Assembly: GCF_001982605.1 (NCBI RefSeq)
Contig: NZ_MLCN01000028.1
Location: 1 to 64,000 of the forward strand
Length of the DNA stretch: 64,000 bases
DNA from: Alkanindiges hydrocarboniclasticus
GTDB taxonomy: Bacteria > Pseudomonadota > Gammaproteobacteria > Pseudomonadales > Moraxellaceae
Direction of reading: 5' to 3'
Positions 18,787 through 28,686 of this stretch are shown piece by piece (within the stretch, counting starts at the first letter, position 1; every line of letters starts with the position of its first letter). The position numbers and the translations under genes were made by a program. Under the pieces are notes generated by a model, which saw only the letters and a list, made by a program, of their open reading frames with translations, was not told the origin of the DNA and did no database searches.

Positions 18787-19221
18787 ATGTTCAGTTTGCA
18801 CCCACAGCTGGCTCAGGATACATTCTGGGTAGGTGACTTTCCACTATCGACATGTCGTCTGATGAATGACATGCAGTTTCCCTGGTTAATTCTGGTTCCC
18901 CGTGTTCCTGGGGTAAGTGAGCTTTATGAGCTAAGCCAGGCTGATCAGGAACAATTTCTGCGTGAATCCAGTTGGCTATCCAGCCAATTGTCACGCGTAT
19001 TCCGTGCCGATAAAATGAATGTTGCTGCATTGGGTAATATGGTGCCGCAGCTTCATTTCCATCATATTGTACGTTACCAGAATGATGCGATATGGCCAAA
19101 ACCGGTATGGGGCACACCAGCAGCTCCCTATACCAGTGATGTACTGGCCCATATGCGCCAAACGCTGATGCTGGCCTTACGTGGCCAAGGCGAAATGCCT
19201 TTTGACTGGCGCATGGAATAA
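18787..19221 (+). CDS. HIT domain nucleotide hydrolase/transferase
   Basis: Histidine-triad fold protein, likely hydrolysing dinucleoside polyphosphates or adenylated metabolites. The motif reads QLHFHHIVRY with H90, H92 and H93, the variant triad I associate with proteobacterial HIT proteins that also carry the downstream WPKPVWG. I chose the ATG at 18787 (144 residues), since LHPQLAQDTFWVGDFPL is the usual opening; a GTG at 18757 would add ten residues. Confidence 0.88.
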   Translation: MFSLHPQLAQDTFWVGDFPLSTCRLMNDMQFPWLILVPRVPGVSELYELSQADQEQFLRESSWLSSQLSRVFRADKMNVAALGNMVPQLHFHHIVRYQNDAIWPKPVWGTPAAPYTSDVLAHMRQTLMLALRGQGEMPFDWRME

Positions 19222-19232
19222 TCGGGTTTTAA

Positions 19233-19261
19233 CATCACGTTCTGCCAGACAGGACGTGATG
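19233..19261 (+). terminator. Hairpin downstream of the HIT gene
   Basis: CATCACGTTCTG and CAGGACGTGATG pair over 12 bp with one wobble around CCAGA. Only a short T run follows. Confidence 0.5.
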
Positions 19262-19335
19262 GTTTCAATATGCCTGGTTATATATAGGCTAAAAGCTTTA
19301 GGGTTAGGGAATACGGGCCAGATACAGGGATTTGT

Positions 19336-20754
19336 GTGCTAAGCTTTGATATCTTAAATAAAGATCCTATGCAGTTTGCGCGATATCATCGTTATGTCGC
19401 CTACTTTCTAATACTGATTATTTTTCTGGCTGCCCTTTATAGCAATGCAGTGCATCCTGCTCATCCGTTCATTATTATTGCCATTATTTTTCTAATACCG
19501 TTTATTCAGAATTACAGTTCAAACCGCCTGATACGCCGCTTTGGCTATCCACTGGCCAAAAATATTATATTGCTGATTGATGCCCTGTTTGTGGCTTTCT
19601 GGCTGATCAGTATTGAATTTGCTGTTATTCCAAGTCTTTTGGTAATTATTGGCCTGATTTATGGCGCTATCTGGGTGCGTGTTAGCTGGCTAGGGCTGTT
19701 AACCATTGTGCTGTTTTCGGTCAGTATGTTGTACTTGCTCTGCTATTTGCTGGGTATCAATAATATTGATTTTAAAACCAGCCCTATGGTGGTTTCAGTA
19801 ATTAGTATTATGTGCCTCACAATTTATCTGAGTGTAGGACTTATTTATTTCAATCATCGGTTGCACCATATTGAAACTGAAAAAAAACAAGTAGATGAGC
19901 AAGTTACCAAGTACTTGACACTGGCCAATAAACTGGCACGTTATGCACCTTCCCAAATCTGGCAGTCCATTATTCGGGGTGAGCATGAAGCCAAGATTGA
20001 TAACAAACGCAAAAAACTAACCATTTTCTTTTCCGATATTCAGGGTTTTACCGAGCTTTCTGAAAAGCTGCTGCCTGATGATCTGGCGTTTATCCTCAAT
20101 GATTATTTTGAACACATGACCGATATTGCCCGGCGGCATGGTGGTACTGTAGATAAATACATGGGTGATGCCATCCTGATTTTCTTTGGTGACCCGGAAT
20201 CCAAAGGCTATAAGGAAGATGCCAAAGCCTGTATTTATATGGCAATGGCGATGCTTAATGAAATGAAGATACTGCGCGAACGCTGGAAGCGGCTAGGCTA
20301 TAATGGCTTACATATCCGTATTGGCATTAATACTGGTTATTGCCACGTGGGTAATTTTGGCACCAGTTCACGCATGAGCTATACCATTGTAGGGCGGGAT
20401 GCCAATTTGGCAGCACGTTTGCAAACTGCTGCTGAAATTGACCAGATTCTGATTTCTGAGTCGACCTATCAGCTGGTTAAGGACAGCTTTACCTGTCTGG
20501 AAAAAGGCGAACTCCAGCTTAAGGGTTTAAGTGAGCCAGTGCTGACTTGGCAAATTGTAGGGCGGCAGGACAGTGAAAAAGCAGCGACCAATCGCTGGAT
20601 TGATTATGAGCTGCAAGGTTTTCATCTACAACTGGACTTGAATGAACTCAAACCCTATGAGGGTGCTAAAGCAATTCAAATACTGGAGCAAGTCACCAAG
20701 CGCCTAAAAATGGAAGAAACCCGTTATCAGCCACATGATAAATATAAGCGTTAA
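19336..20754 (+). CDS. Membrane-bound class III adenylate cyclase (CyaB/CavA-like)
   Basis: Probably synthesises cAMP at the inner membrane. About six transmembrane helices fill residues 20-175, in the manner of a MASE2-type sensor, then a short coiled linker (176-225). The class III catalytic domain (226-420) follows. Metal-binding aspartates are D234 (FFSDIQGFT) and D278. K274 in VDKYMGDAI is the adenine-selecting lysine, and N357 and R361 in VGRDANLAARL stabilise the transition state. The start is GTG at 19336; ATG at 19369 is an alternative. No cAMP receptor gene lies nearby. Confidence 0.9.
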   Translation: MLSFDILNKDPMQFARYHRYVAYFLILIIFLAALYSNAVHPAHPFIIIAIIFLIPFIQNYSSNRLIRRFGYPLAKNIILLIDALFVAFWLISIEFAVIPSLLVIIGLIYGAIWVRVSWLGLLTIVLFSVSMLYLLCYLLGINNIDFKTSPMVVSVISIMCLTIYLSVGLIYFNHRLHHIETEKKQVDEQVTKYLTLANKLARYAPSQIWQSIIRGEHEAKIDNKRKKLTIFFSDIQGFTELSEKLLPDDLAFILNDYFEHMTDIARRHGGTVDKYMGDAILIFFGDPESKGYKEDAKACIYMAMAMLNEMKILRERWKRLGYNGLHIRIGINTGYCHVGNFGTSSRMSYTIVGRDANLAARLQTAAEIDQILISESTYQLVKDSFTCLEKGELQLKGLSEPVLTWQIVGRQDSEKAATNRWIDYELQGFHLQLDLNELKPYEGAKAIQILEQVTKRLKMEETRYQPHDKYKR

Positions 20755-20840
20755 CCAATAACTTAATTAGCAGTGCTTAATCAGCCACATTAAAATAAAG
20801 AAAAATTATCTTAGGATTTTCATATTTACTAGTCCAATTC

Positions 20841-20867
20841 CAAAACTAATTTTTTATCCTAGTGTAA
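20841..20867 (+). repeat. Dispersed intergenic motif, copy 1
   Basis: ACTA at 20845-20848 and the core TATCCTAGTGTAA at 20855-20867. One of five copies in the window that share the spacing ACTA-N6-core. Confidence 0.75.
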
Positions 20868-20980
20868 TTTTAATGAAAGAATAATCAAATTGTCTCAACT
20901 AAATTAAAAATCAAACAGTAACAGTTAAAACCACATTGCAAAATAGCGATTATCTAAACAGGGCACAATAAGAGGTTTTT

Positions 20981-21037
20981 TTATAAAAATGCTTGTCGAA
21001 AAGTATTTTCTACATTCAATGTGGATTCGACAAGCAT
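20981..21037 (-). terminator. Terminator of the isc operon
   Basis: ATGCTTGTCGAA (20989-21000) and TTCGACAAGCAT (21026-21037) are perfect 12-bp arms around a 25-base loop that contains its own small stem. On the minus strand a T5 run follows. It lies about 70 bases past the fdx stop. The stem is longer than most terminators. Confidence 0.75.
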
Positions 21038-21106
21038 AGAGCTGCTTAACTCAAACTAGCTATTTAACGATCATGACAAAAACTATAAACCAGCATCAGA
21101 AAAGAA

Positions 21107-21445
21107 TTAGTGGCGTTCTGACGCATGGTTAATAGTATATTTTGGAATCTCAATTTCAAGGTCTTTATCTATAATCTGAACCTGACAGGATAGACGAGAA
21201 TCCGGTTCCAGACCCCAAGCACGGTCTAGCAGGTCAGCTTCAACATCATCCATTTCATCCAGCGAGTTAAAACCCTGCCGTACTACCACATGACAGGTAG
21301 TACAGGCTGCTGACATATCACAGGCATGCTCAATGCAAACATTATTATCCAGCAGGCTTTGACATAAATTGGCATTGGGTTCAACCTCAAAGGTTTTACC
21401 TTCAGGGCAAAACTGTGGGTGAGGCAGTACAGTAATACGAGGCAT
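21107..21445 (-). CDS. fdx: ISC-type [2Fe-2S] ferredoxin
   Basis: Electron donor for iron-sulfur cluster assembly on IscU. The 112-residue protein has the adrenodoxin-like cluster ligands C42, C48, C51 and C87 (ACDMSAACTTC and LSCQ). It is the last gene of iscRSUA-hscBA-fdx. A 106-bp gap with a hairpin and a tandem repeat separates it from hscA, unlike the tight spacing in the rest of the operon, so its dosage may differ. Confidence 0.96.
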   Translation of the reverse strand: MPRITVLPHPQFCPEGKTFEVEPNANLCQSLLDNNVCIEHACDMSAACTTCHVVVRQGFNSLDEMDDVEADLLDRAWGLEPDSRLSCQVQIIDKDLEIEIPKYTINHASERH

Positions 21446-21447
21446 GG

Positions 21448-21521
21448 TGATTCTCTGTGTGATTCTCTGTCTATCTAAAACTTGACTGGCTTAAGTGTTC
21501 AAACAACCCATTTAAGCCAGT
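21448..21521 (-). promoter_or_regulatory. hscA-fdx spacer: tandem repeat and hairpin
   Basis: TGATTCTCTGTG (21448-21459) is followed directly by TGATTCTCTGTC (21460-21471), against the fdx start codon. ACTGGCTTAA (21485-21494) and TTAAGCCAGT (21512-21521) form a perfect 10-bp stem with no T tract. Likely an RNA processing or stability element within the operon. Confidence 0.5.
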
Positions 21522-21551
21522 TATTTTAAAACATCTGGATGAAGCCTAATG

Positions 21552-23402
21552 CTACGAGTTCCAGTCATTGAGGGTAGTGCCTTTCAAGGCGTCGTCAACA
21601 TGCTGGTTCATGCGAATTGCTGCAAAGTTGTTGCTATGACCTTTCAAACGCGCAATGGCCATGTCAATCCGGTTGAGCTGGTTGGTTTCCAGTGCTTCGC
21701 GTACAGCCTGCATGGTACGCTTCAAGGCATCCAGATCAATCTCATCCACTAAATGGCCATCCACTGCAATCGCCTGATCCAGCGCTTCCAGCTCACGTTC
21801 AGCTTCCACCTTGGTTTCCTGTAGCTGACGCAAGTTTTTATCTTCTTCAGCAAACTGGAAGCCTTCGGTGAGCAGACGGGTAGTATCCTGTTCAGATAAA
21901 CCATAAGAAGGCTTAATGTTAATCTGGCTATTTACACCGCTCGTGGCTTCACGTGCAGAAACTGATAAAAGGCCATCTGCATCAATCTGGAATTTTACTT
22001 CAATCCGGGCAGCACCCGCAGTCATGGGTGGAATACCCTGTAACTCAAACTTGCCCAGTGAGCGACAATGTTCTACCAGATCACGCTCACCCTGTACCAC
22101 ATGGATCAGCATGGCAGTCTGGCCATCTTTGTAGGTGGTAAATTCTTGCTGGCGTGCTACGGGAATAGGCGTATTACGGGGAATAACCCGTTCAACCAGT
22201 CCCCCCATAGTTTCCAGACCAAGCGACAACGGTGTTACATCCAGCAGCAATGCGCCATTGGCTTGATTACCCACCAGTTGATCCGCAGAAATGGCAGCAC
22301 CAAGCGCGACTACCTGGTCAGGGTCTAAAGAGCAGAGTGGAGTTTGCTCAAAAAATGCAGCAACGCTGTCCTGAATTGCTGGCGAACGGGTGGAACCACC
22401 CACCAGTACCACAGCATCAATCTGATCTACTTTAATTTTGGCATCACGCAGCACACGCTTGCAAACGGCAAGGGTACGCTCAATAACTGGCGCAATCAGG
22501 CTGTTAAACTGGGAACGATCCAGCTGATAGGCCATTCCTTTAAACTCAAAGGTAAATGAATTCTGAGTGGTCAGCTGTTCTTTGACCTGACGTGCCAGCA
22601 CTACTAATGACTGGGCATCCGCAGCAGAGAGAGAAAGCCCCGCTGTTTGCTCACGAACCCATCTGGCAATAATACGGTCAATATCATCACCGCCAAGTGC
22701 TGTATGTCCACCAGTGGCTAACACCTCAAACACCCCTTTACTGAGGCGTAATACAGAAACATCAAAAGTGCCACCACCCAGATCAAAAATTACCTGAATT
22801 TTTTCTTCTTCGCTTTCAATCCTGTCAAGACCATAGGCAATCGCAGCAGCGGTCGGCTCGTTGAGCAACCTTAATACATTCAGGCCCGCCAGTTGCGCAG
22901 CATCGCGTGTTGCCTGGCGCTGGGCTTCATCAAAATAAGCGGGCACGGTAATAACTGCGCCAGTTAATTCATCAGCCAGCGACTGTTCAGCCAGCTTTTT
23001 AAGACGAAATAAGATATCTGCGGAGATTTCAACTGGCGTTTTGCGGCCCTGACTGGTAACAAAAGCCGGCATCTGGTCACTATCACCTTCAAGGCTATAA
23101 GGGTGCTCAAAGCGGATATCATTACGGGAGCGGCCCATAAAACGTTTTACCGATACAATGGTATTATGCGGGTCTTGCTCAATATGATTGCGTGCTGCCT
23201 GACCCACTGTTGTGGTATCTGTACCGTAATGAACTACTGATGGCAGCAGTAATTTGCCATATTCATCAGCCAGCACCACTGGTTTACCAGAGCGGACGGT
23301 TGCTACCAGAGAATGAGTTGTGCCTAAATCAATGCCTACAGCAATCCGGTGTTGATGCGGAGCAGTGGACTGGCCGGGTTCAGCAATTTGCAGCAACGCC
23401 AT
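21552..23402 (-). CDS. hscA: Fe-S assembly chaperone HscA (Hsp70 family)
   Basis: Specialised Hsp70 that binds the LPPVK motif of IscU and drives cluster transfer, stimulated by HscB. The ATPase domain shows [15 protein letters not shown] and [13 protein letters not shown], and the substrate domain begins near [17 protein letters not shown]. At 616 residues it matches HscA rather than DnaK (about 640). It follows hscB after a 36-base gap. Confidence 0.97.
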   Translation of the reverse strand: MALLQIAEPGQSTAPHQHRIAVGIDLGTTHSLVATVRSGKPVVLADEYGKLLLPSVVHYGTDTTTVGQAARNHIEQDPHNTIVSVKRFMGRSRNDIRFEHPYSLEGDSDQMPAFVTSQGRKTPVEISADILFRLKKLAEQSLADELTGAVITVPAYFDEAQRQATRDAAQLAGLNVLRLLNEPTAAAIAYGLDRIESEEEKIQVIFDLGGGTFDVSVLRLSKGVFEVLATGGHTALGGDDIDRIIARWVREQTAGLSLSAADAQSLVVLARQVKEQLTTQNSFTFEFKGMAYQLDRSQFNSLIAPVIERTLAVCKRVLRDAKIKVDQIDAVVLVGGSTRSPAIQDSVAAFFEQTPLCSLDPDQVVALGAAISADQLVGNQANGALLLDVTPLSLGLETMGGLVERVIPRNTPIPVARQQEFTTYKDGQTAMLIHVVQGERDLVEHCRSLGKFELQGIPPMTAGAARIEVKFQIDADGLLSVSAREATSGVNSQINIKPSYGLSEQDTTRLLTEGFQFAEEDKNLRQLQETKVEAERELEALDQAIAVDGHLVDEIDLDALKRTMQAVREALETNQLNRIDMAIARLKGHSNNFAAIRMNQHVDDALKGTTLNDWNS

Positions 23403-23438
23403 ACGACTAAAACCTTTTATAACTGTTAAAACTAAATA

Positions 23439-23999
23439 TTAAAGCTCGTCATCAAATGCAGCATCCAGATCTTCTGATGCAAAATCATCAAAGCGATCTT
23501 CTGCTTTATCAATATCAAGGAGTACACGCTGAATAAAGCGCAGTTTGCGGGTAGTATCGCGGGCGTCAAGCCAGTCCTGTTCCTCAAGGTCAATCCGAAA
23601 TTCACGGCTTAAGGATTGTAACCACTGAGTGACCTCAACACGCAGGGAGTCAAGCTGCTCCGTTGTTGTTGCTTCTTCAAGCTGTTCGCGCAGTTCAAGC
23701 GCATGCTGTAAAAAATCCATGTCACCAATAGAGTTTTCCAGACCGCCATCCTGCTTGTTTAATTTCAACAAGTAAGCTGCTCGGCTGTCTGCATGGATTA
23801 AAGTCTGGTACGCCTGATTAATCTGGCTGGATTGTTGGAGTGCTTGATTATTGTTTTGATCAAGTGGCTGATCAGCATTATGATCCGAGTGCTGCCGATC
23901 AGGATGATACTGTTGTTGCAGTTGCCGATATTTTGCCTTGAGGTGGGTTAAATCAACATCAAAACTGGGGCTTATATCAAAAAGCTCAAAATAAGTCAC
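23439..23999 (-). CDS. hscB: Fe-S assembly co-chaperone HscB
   Basis: J-domain partner of HscA. The N-terminal J domain has the HPD motif in QQYHPDRQHSD, and the C-terminal three-helix bundle binds IscU (LREQLEEA region). A Gln/Asn/Asp-rich linker (about residues 37-55, DHNADQPLDQNNNQALQQ) is longer than in E. coli HscB, which explains the 186-residue length. It sits between iscA and hscA. Confidence 0.94.
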   Translation of the reverse strand: MTYFELFDISPSFDVDLTHLKAKYRQLQQQYHPDRQHSDHNADQPLDQNNNQALQQSSQINQAYQTLIHADSRAAYLLKLNKQDGGLENSIGDMDFLQHALELREQLEEATTTEQLDSLRVEVTQWLQSLSREFRIDLEEQDWLDARDTTRKLRFIQRVLLDIDKAEDRFDDFASEDLDAAFDDEL

Positions 24000-24047
24000 A
24001 GCATCACCTTTAGCACATCAAAAATAACATTATAAGAAAACTTTTAC

Positions 24048-24368
24048 TTAAACAGTAAAAGACTCACCACAACCACATTCACCCTTTTGATTGGGATTGC
24101 TAAACTCAAACCCTTCATTCAAGCCATTCTTGACATAGTCCATTTCCAGACCATTCAAGTACACCAGACTTTTTGGATCAACAAACACTTTGACACCAAA
24201 TTTTTCAAATGCGGTATCTACGGGATCAACCTGATCCACAAACTCCAGCACATAGGCCAAACCGGAACAACCTGAAGTTTTTACACCCACTTTAATTCCT
24301 TCACCTTTGCCACGATTTTGTAAAAAATCCTGAATATGGCGTGCGGCGCGTTCAGTTAAGTGAATCAT
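24048..24368 (-). CDS. iscA: Fe-S carrier protein IscA
   Basis: A-type carrier that delivers clusters to apo-proteins. The 106-residue protein has the three conserved cysteines in SGCSG and the C-terminal CGCGESF pair. It is the standard fourth gene of the isc operon. Confidence 0.96.
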   Translation of the reverse strand: MIHLTERAARHIQDFLQNRGKGEGIKVGVKTSGCSGLAYVLEFVDQVDPVDTAFEKFGVKVFVDPKSLVYLNGLEMDYVKNGLNEGFEFSNPNQKGECGCGESFTV

Positions 24369-24403
24369 TCGGGTTGCTCCTGTGACTGAATAAAACAGTG
24401 GGC

Positions 24404-24796
24404 TTATGCTTGGTCAGCAACTTTTTTGCTACGATAGTCTTCAATCGCCGCTTTAATGGCATCTTCTGCCAGTACCGAGCAATGGATTTTTACCGGTGGC
24501 AAAGCCAGTTCCTGCGCAATATCCTTATTTTTGATAGCTTGCGCCTGATCCAGCGTTTTGCCTTTAAGCCATTCGGTTACCAGTGAGCTCGAGGCAATTG
24601 CAGAACCACAGCCGTAGGTTTTAAAGCGTGCTTCTTCAATAACACCGGCATCGTTAACCTGAATTTGCAGGCGCATGACGTCACCACACGCAGGTGCACC
24701 CACCATGCCTGTACCAACATTGTCAGCATCCTTGTCCAGAACGCCAACATTACGTGGATTTTCGTAGTGATCAATTACTTTATTGCTGTATGCCAT
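24404..24796 (-). CDS. iscU: Fe-S cluster scaffold IscU
   Basis: Scaffold on which [2Fe-2S] clusters are built with sulfur from IscS. Ligands C37, D39, C63 and C106 are in place, as is the HscA-binding LPPVK at 99-103. The 130-residue length is normal. It lies between iscS and iscA. Confidence 0.97.
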   Translation of the reverse strand: MAYSNKVIDHYENPRNVGVLDKDADNVGTGMVGAPACGDVMRLQIQVNDAGVIEEARFKTYGCGSAIASSSLVTEWLKGKTLDQAQAIKNKDIAQELALPPVKIHCSVLAEDAIKAAIEDYRSKKVADQA

Positions 24797-24890
24797 TTTG
24801 CTTCTCCAAACCTCGGGGTCAGCGAGTGATAATTAATATGGGGGTTACGCCCCACAATTTAAATACATGATTCTTAAAACAGGGCAGGGT

Positions 24891-26108
24891 TTAGTGTGCT
24901 GCCCATTGTACGCTAGACAGGTCAATGCCTTCCTTATACATATCCCACAGCGGCGATAATGCACGCAGCTTGTCAACCGCTGATTTGGTAAAGGCGAGTA
25001 CCTGATCAATGTCGTCTTCAGTAGTATAACGACCGAAACTAAAGCGAATTGAACTATGTGCCAGTTCGTCAGGCAAACCCAAAGCACGCAGTACATACGA
25101 TGGCTCTAGCGTGGCAGAGGTACATGCTGAACCGGAAGACACGGCAAGGTCTTTTAGTGCCATCATCAGTGACTCACCTTCAACGAAGTTAAAGCTGACA
25201 TTGAGATAGTTGGCCACGCGATAATCAGGATCACCATTTAAGTGAACTTCTTCCAGATCTTGCATCCCATTCCACAGTTTAGTGCGCAATGCCTCCAGAC
25301 GCTGTTGTTCGGCAGCCATTTCACGGCCTGCAATTTCAAAGGCTTCACCCATCGCTACAATCTGGTGAGTTGGCAGTGTGCCAGAGCGCATACCACGCTC
25401 ATGTCCGCCACCATGAATCTGTGCTTTTAAGCGCACACGAGGACTACGACGAACGTACAGTGCACCAATACCTTTAGGCCCGTAAATCTTGTGGCCGGAA
25501 AAACTCATCAGGTCAACCTTCATGCGTGACAGGTCGATTTCGGTTTTACCAGCTGCCTGTGCTGCATCCACATGGAAATAAATACCGCGAGCACGGGTAA
25601 TTTCACCAATGGCTTCAACGTCAGTAAGGTTACCTAATTCGTTATTTACCATCATTAGCGATACCAGAATGGTATCTTCACGCAATGCAGCTTGCAGCAT
25701 TTGTGGCGTAATGCGGCCAGTACTGGGCTGAACATCCAGATAGGTGACTTCAAACCCTTCATCTTCCAGCTGGCGGCAGGTATCCAGCACCGCTTTATGT
25801 TCAATCTTGCTGGTAATAATGTGCTTGCCTTTTTTCTGGTAGAAATGAGCAACACCTTTTAACGCCAGGTTATTGGCTTCTGTAGCACCGGAAGTCCACA
25901 CAATTTCGCGGGGATCAGCCTTAATCAGGTCAGCAACCTGTTGACGCGCGTGCTCAACAGCTTCTTCAGCCTGCCAGCCATAGCCATGCGAACGCGAGGC
26001 AGGATTACCAAATACGCCATCCATAGTCAAAAATTGCATCATGCGATCAGCTACACGCGGGTCAACTGGCGTGGTCGCGGCATAATCGAGATAAATAGGA
26101 CGTTTCAT
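24891..26108 (-). CDS. iscS: Cysteine desulfurase IscS
   Basis: PLP enzyme that releases sulfur from cysteine for Fe-S clusters, tRNA thiolation and cofactors. The PLP lysine is K207 ([12 protein letters not shown]) and the persulfide-forming loop holds C329 ([17 protein letters not shown]). At 405 residues it is full length. Its ATG overlaps the iscR stop by 4 bases. Confidence 0.97.
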   Translation of the reverse strand: MKRPIYLDYAATTPVDPRVADRMMQFLTMDGVFGNPASRSHGYGWQAEEAVEHARQQVADLIKADPREIVWTSGATEANNLALKGVAHFYQKKGKHIITSKIEHKAVLDTCRQLEDEGFEVTYLDVQPSTGRITPQMLQAALREDTILVSLMMVNNELGNLTDVEAIGEITRARGIYFHVDAAQAAGKTEIDLSRMKVDLMSFSGHKIYGPKGIGALYVRRSPRVRLKAQIHGGGHERGMRSGTLPTHQIVAMGEAFEIAGREMAAEQQRLEALRTKLWNGMQDLEEVHLNGDPDYRVANYLNVSFNFVEGESLMMALKDLAVSSGSACTSATLEPSYVLRALGLPDELAHSSIRFSFGRYTTEDDIDQVLAFTKSAVDKLRALSPLWDMYKEGIDLSSVQWAAH

Positions 26109-26584
26109 AACAGGTTACCTGCAAGCGTTAAACGTGAAGGATCAATCGGAGAGGCGTTCTGGCGCATGACAACAGCCTGAACATTTTTGCGCTCAACAAG
26201 ACTTGCAAGCGTAATACCCGCAAGATAATGTTCAATATGATGGGACAAATCCTGCCAGAGATCATGAGTCAGGCACATGGCACCATTTTGGCAATTGCCT
26301 TTATGGTCACAGCGTGTGGCATCAACCGATTCATTAACGGCTTCAATAATTTCAAGCACCGCAATATCATGGGCAGAACGTGCCAGCCGATAGCCACCAT
26401 TGGCACCACGGACACTGGAAACCAGTCCCTGACGCTTTAATTTGGCAAACAGTTGCTCAAGGTAGGCTACCGAAATGGATTGCCTAGCAGCAATTTCGGC
26501 AAGCGTAATGGTTTGGTCAGCTGGCTGGAGTGCGAGGTCAAGCAGGGCAGTCACGGCATAGCGACCGCGAGTGGTCAGGCGCAT
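26105..26584 (-). CDS. iscR: Fe-S-sensing transcription regulator IscR
   Basis: Rrf2-family repressor that carries a [2Fe-2S] cluster and turns down the isc operon when clusters are plentiful. It has an N-terminal winged helix and the ligand set C92, C98, C104 and H107 ([17 protein letters not shown]), the same positions as in E. coli IscR. It heads the operon and has a predicted IscR box at its promoter. Confidence 0.96.
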   Translation of the reverse strand: MRLTTRGRYAVTALLDLALQPADQTITLAEIAARQSISVAYLEQLFAKLKRQGLVSSVRGANGGYRLARSAHDIAVLEIIEAVNESVDATRCDHKGNCQNGAMCLTHDLWQDLSHHIEHYLAGITLASLVERKNVQAVVMRQNASPIDPSRLTLAGNLL

Positions 26585-26626
26585 AATCCGATGAACGCAA
26601 AAAATTGTGATGGGTTGATTTTAATG

Positions 26627-26651
26627 AATTCCGACTATTTTAGTCAAGTTT
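26627..26651 (-). promoter_or_regulatory. Type-1 IscR box overlapping the isc promoter
   Basis: Read on the minus strand, CTTGACTAAAATAGTCGG matches the type-1 IscR consensus core (YYGACT-N4-YAGTCRR). TTGACT inside it would be the -35 element; a weak TTAAAA lies 17 bases on. It begins 43 bases upstream of the iscR ATG, which fits autorepression. Confidence 0.75.
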
Positions 26652-26728
26652 AATTCTTAAAAACTTTCAATAGTTAATATCAATTCTGGAAATATAAAGA
26701 GCAATAAATGAATAGCTGTTTATGGCCT

Positions 26729-27382
26729 CTAACTAAAGTACCACCAAGTATAAAGTAAACCTGTAATTAATAATATGATAACAGCCCCTAACATCACCAG
26801 CAGGGTCTGATAGCGTTTTTTCATCATTTTGAGTTCATAGGCCTGTTGCTTGGCCGTAATTGACATATTGCTCAGTTGCAGGCGCTGTTCATCAATACGA
26901 CGTAATAAAGGCTTCATGCGCTGGGAAACCGGCGTAACATCGTTGGATTCGAAGGATTCAAAAGTAAACCAGTGCCGCCAGTCTGACACAATCTGTGGCA
27001 GGTTAAAGTATTCCATCAGGTGGCGTAAGTCTGTGGCGAGCTCTTGTTCACCCTTAATACTGATTTTTTCAAATGCAACGGGCCGTGCTGTAAAGAAAGC
27101 CCTGAGCAGGGTTAGGGTAGACGCAGTGACAGTGGCATCAATCTTGGCGTTTTGCGCTATTTCAAAATCAAATAGCACCCCTTGCGGTGCAAAAGTGACA
27201 TAAAAGGTATCACTGGGAAGATGAGTCTTGACACAGATTAATGCACGGCGCTGGATTAACTGTTGCGCATGGTGGCGCGACATCCGGTCATGCTTGAGCA
27301 GGAATGTAAGCAGAGTTTCAATAAGAATAAGTAAAAACGACTGAAATAAATTCCGCTCTTGTGGCGCCTGTTGTGAAGGCAT
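26729..27382 (-). CDS. SCP2-like (UbiJ-type) protein with a C-terminal membrane anchor
   Basis: The middle region (about residues 50-125, with ATVTASTLTLLRAFF then ISIKGEQELATDLRHLM) resembles the SCP2 sterol-carrier fold of UbiJ, a lipid-binding partner in ubiquinone synthesis. Unlike UbiJ it ends in one strong transmembrane helix (LLVMLGAVIILLITGLLYTW), after a helical linker. I start it at the ATG at 27382, with AAGGA upstream, rather than the TTG at 27406. The family call is by pattern only; a membrane-tethered lipid-binding role is inference. It is transcribed away from the phasin gene. Confidence 0.55.
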   Translation of the reverse strand: MPSQQAPQERNLFQSFLLILIETLLTFLLKHDRMSRHHAQQLIQRRALICVKTHLPSDTFYVTFAPQGVLFDFEIAQNAKIDATVTASTLTLLRAFFTARPVAFEKISIKGEQELATDLRHLMEYFNLPQIVSDWRHWFTFESFESNDVTPVSQRMKPLLRRIDEQRLQLSNMSITAKQQAYELKMMKKRYQTLLVMLGAVIILLITGLLYTWWYFS

Positions 27383-27583
27383 ACAACATTTTTCCTTGGC
27401 AAGCAAAAGGTTAACTTAAGAAATAACTAGGTTCTATCTTGTAGACTTTCGCCATAAAGTCAATAGCTTGTTAGACAAAAATTTAAGAGTTAAATGTTCG
27501 CTATGATATATTCAAAGTAATTTACTGTTGAAGTTCAGTGTCACCTTCACTTAATTGTCAGTCATTATTTTATGGAGAAATTT

Positions 27584-28075
27584 ATGACCAATAGCAGAAA
27601 AAATGAATTGGATTCTAAGGTTAGTGACGCAAATGATGCTTCCGAAATTGTAGAAGATAGAAATCACGACTTCAGTGCTGGTAATAGCCGTAAAAAAAAT
27701 GTTCTGGATTTTCGCAAGTACACCAAACAAATCTGGCTAGCCGGCTTGGGTGCATTTTCTCGCGCTGAAGATGAAGGCACACGCCTGTTCGATTCTCTGG
27801 TAAAGGTTGGAGAAGAACTGGAATCCAAAACCAGCGATATTGCAGACAGTACAGTAGGTGTTGTGGGCGAGGTCAAGGATCGGGTTACCGGTCGGGTTAG
27901 CGATACCAAGGAGAAGGTTGAGCGTGCACTGGATGAGCGGGTTAGTTCTACGGTGTCACGTATTGGTTTTGCCTCGCATAAAGAAGTGGCGCAACTGGTT
28001 GAGGTAATTGAACGGCTGGAACAAAAGATTGACGATTTGACGAAAGAAGTCAGAGAAATACGTTCTGGAAAATAG
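27584..28075 (+). CDS. Phasin / polyhydroxyalkanoate granule-associated protein
   Basis: The core RKYTKQIWLAGLGAFSRAEDEGTRLFDSL pattern, split here for length (RKYTKQIWLAGLGAFSR, then EGTRLFDSLVKVGEELE), is typical of PhaI/PhaF-type phasins (PF05597). The remainder is a long amphipathic coiled coil (about 60-163) ending in a leucine-rich heptad (VEVIERLEQKIDDLTKEV). I chose the ATG at 27584 because GGAG lies 6 bases upstream. No PHA synthase is nearby, so it could also act as a general chaperone-like coat protein. Confidence 0.78.
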   Translation: MTNSRKNELDSKVSDANDASEIVEDRNHDFSAGNSRKKNVLDFRKYTKQIWLAGLGAFSRAEDEGTRLFDSLVKVGEELESKTSDIADSTVGVVGEVKDRVTGRVSDTKEKVERALDERVSSTVSRIGFASHKEVAQLVEVIERLEQKIDDLTKEVREIRSGK

Positions 28076-28262
28076 TGCAAATTTTATACAACCACTTAAA
28101 AACATAATTTTTTCGATGAAAAACCTTAAAAAAGGCAGCCATTTTTGATCTTTATGGTCTGGATGTGCTTGCCTTGTACTCAACGCATTGATATAAAGTC
28201 CTATAAGTCGAGATAGCGATTAGTGATTTTTTTAACAAAGTGATTCAGAGGAAGTTGACTTC

Positions 28263-28535
28263 ATGAATAAAGCAGAATTAATTGATGCCATTGCTACCCA
28301 AGGGGGTTTATCAAAAGCTCAGGCTGGCCAGGCATTGGATGCAACGATCGGTGCTATTAGCGATGCCCTGAAAGCTGGCGAAACTGTAACGCTGGTTGGT
28401 TTTGGAACTTTCAGTGTTAAAGAGCGTGCCGCACGTTCTGGCCGCAACCCAAAAACTGGCGAAACCATTAAAATTGCGGCAACCAAAGTGCCAGGCTTTA
28501 AAGCAGGTAAAGGTTTAAAAGACGCTGTTTCCTAA
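28263..28535 (+). CDS. hupB: DNA-binding protein HU
   Basis: 90-residue nucleoid protein. The beta-arm shows [21 protein letters not shown] and the dimer core begins [11 protein letters not shown]. It is closest to HU-beta, distinct from the IHF subunit at 54 kb. A terminator follows directly, and ppiD comes next, an order common in proteobacteria (hupB-ppiD). Confidence 0.96.
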   Translation: MNKAELIDAIATQGGLSKAQAGQALDATIGAISDALKAGETVTLVGFGTFSVKERAARSGRNPKTGETIKIAATKVPGFKAGKGLKDAVS

Positions 28536-28552
28536 TCAGTGTTCTGGTATCA

Positions 28553-28577
28553 ACGCGCCTTATATGGCGCGTTTTTC
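28553..28577 (+). terminator. Intrinsic terminator of hupB
   Basis: AACGCGCC and GGCGCGTT form an 8-bp stem around TTATAT, followed by T5. Confidence 0.92.
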
Positions 28578-28686
28578 ATTTATTCAATGCGTTGAAATAG
28601 AGTAGATCAACGCTTGTAGCTCAAATAACTTGTATCTTGAATAATATAAGCTAACATGCTTGCGCATCGTTTTTTTGGTAGGGTTT

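Larger units (their letters stand above)
20755..21106. other. Gene-free 352-bp gap between convergent genes
   Basis: AT-rich spacer between the cyclase and fdx. It holds one copy of the dispersed ACTA-TATCMTAGTGTAA motif and the isc operon terminator. I see nothing else. Confidence 0.8.

Noticed and set aside
20989-21037. 12-bp perfect inverted repeat considered as insertion-sequence ends
   Set aside because: The loop is only 25 bases, it follows fdx, and a T run is present on the correct strand, so a terminator explains it.
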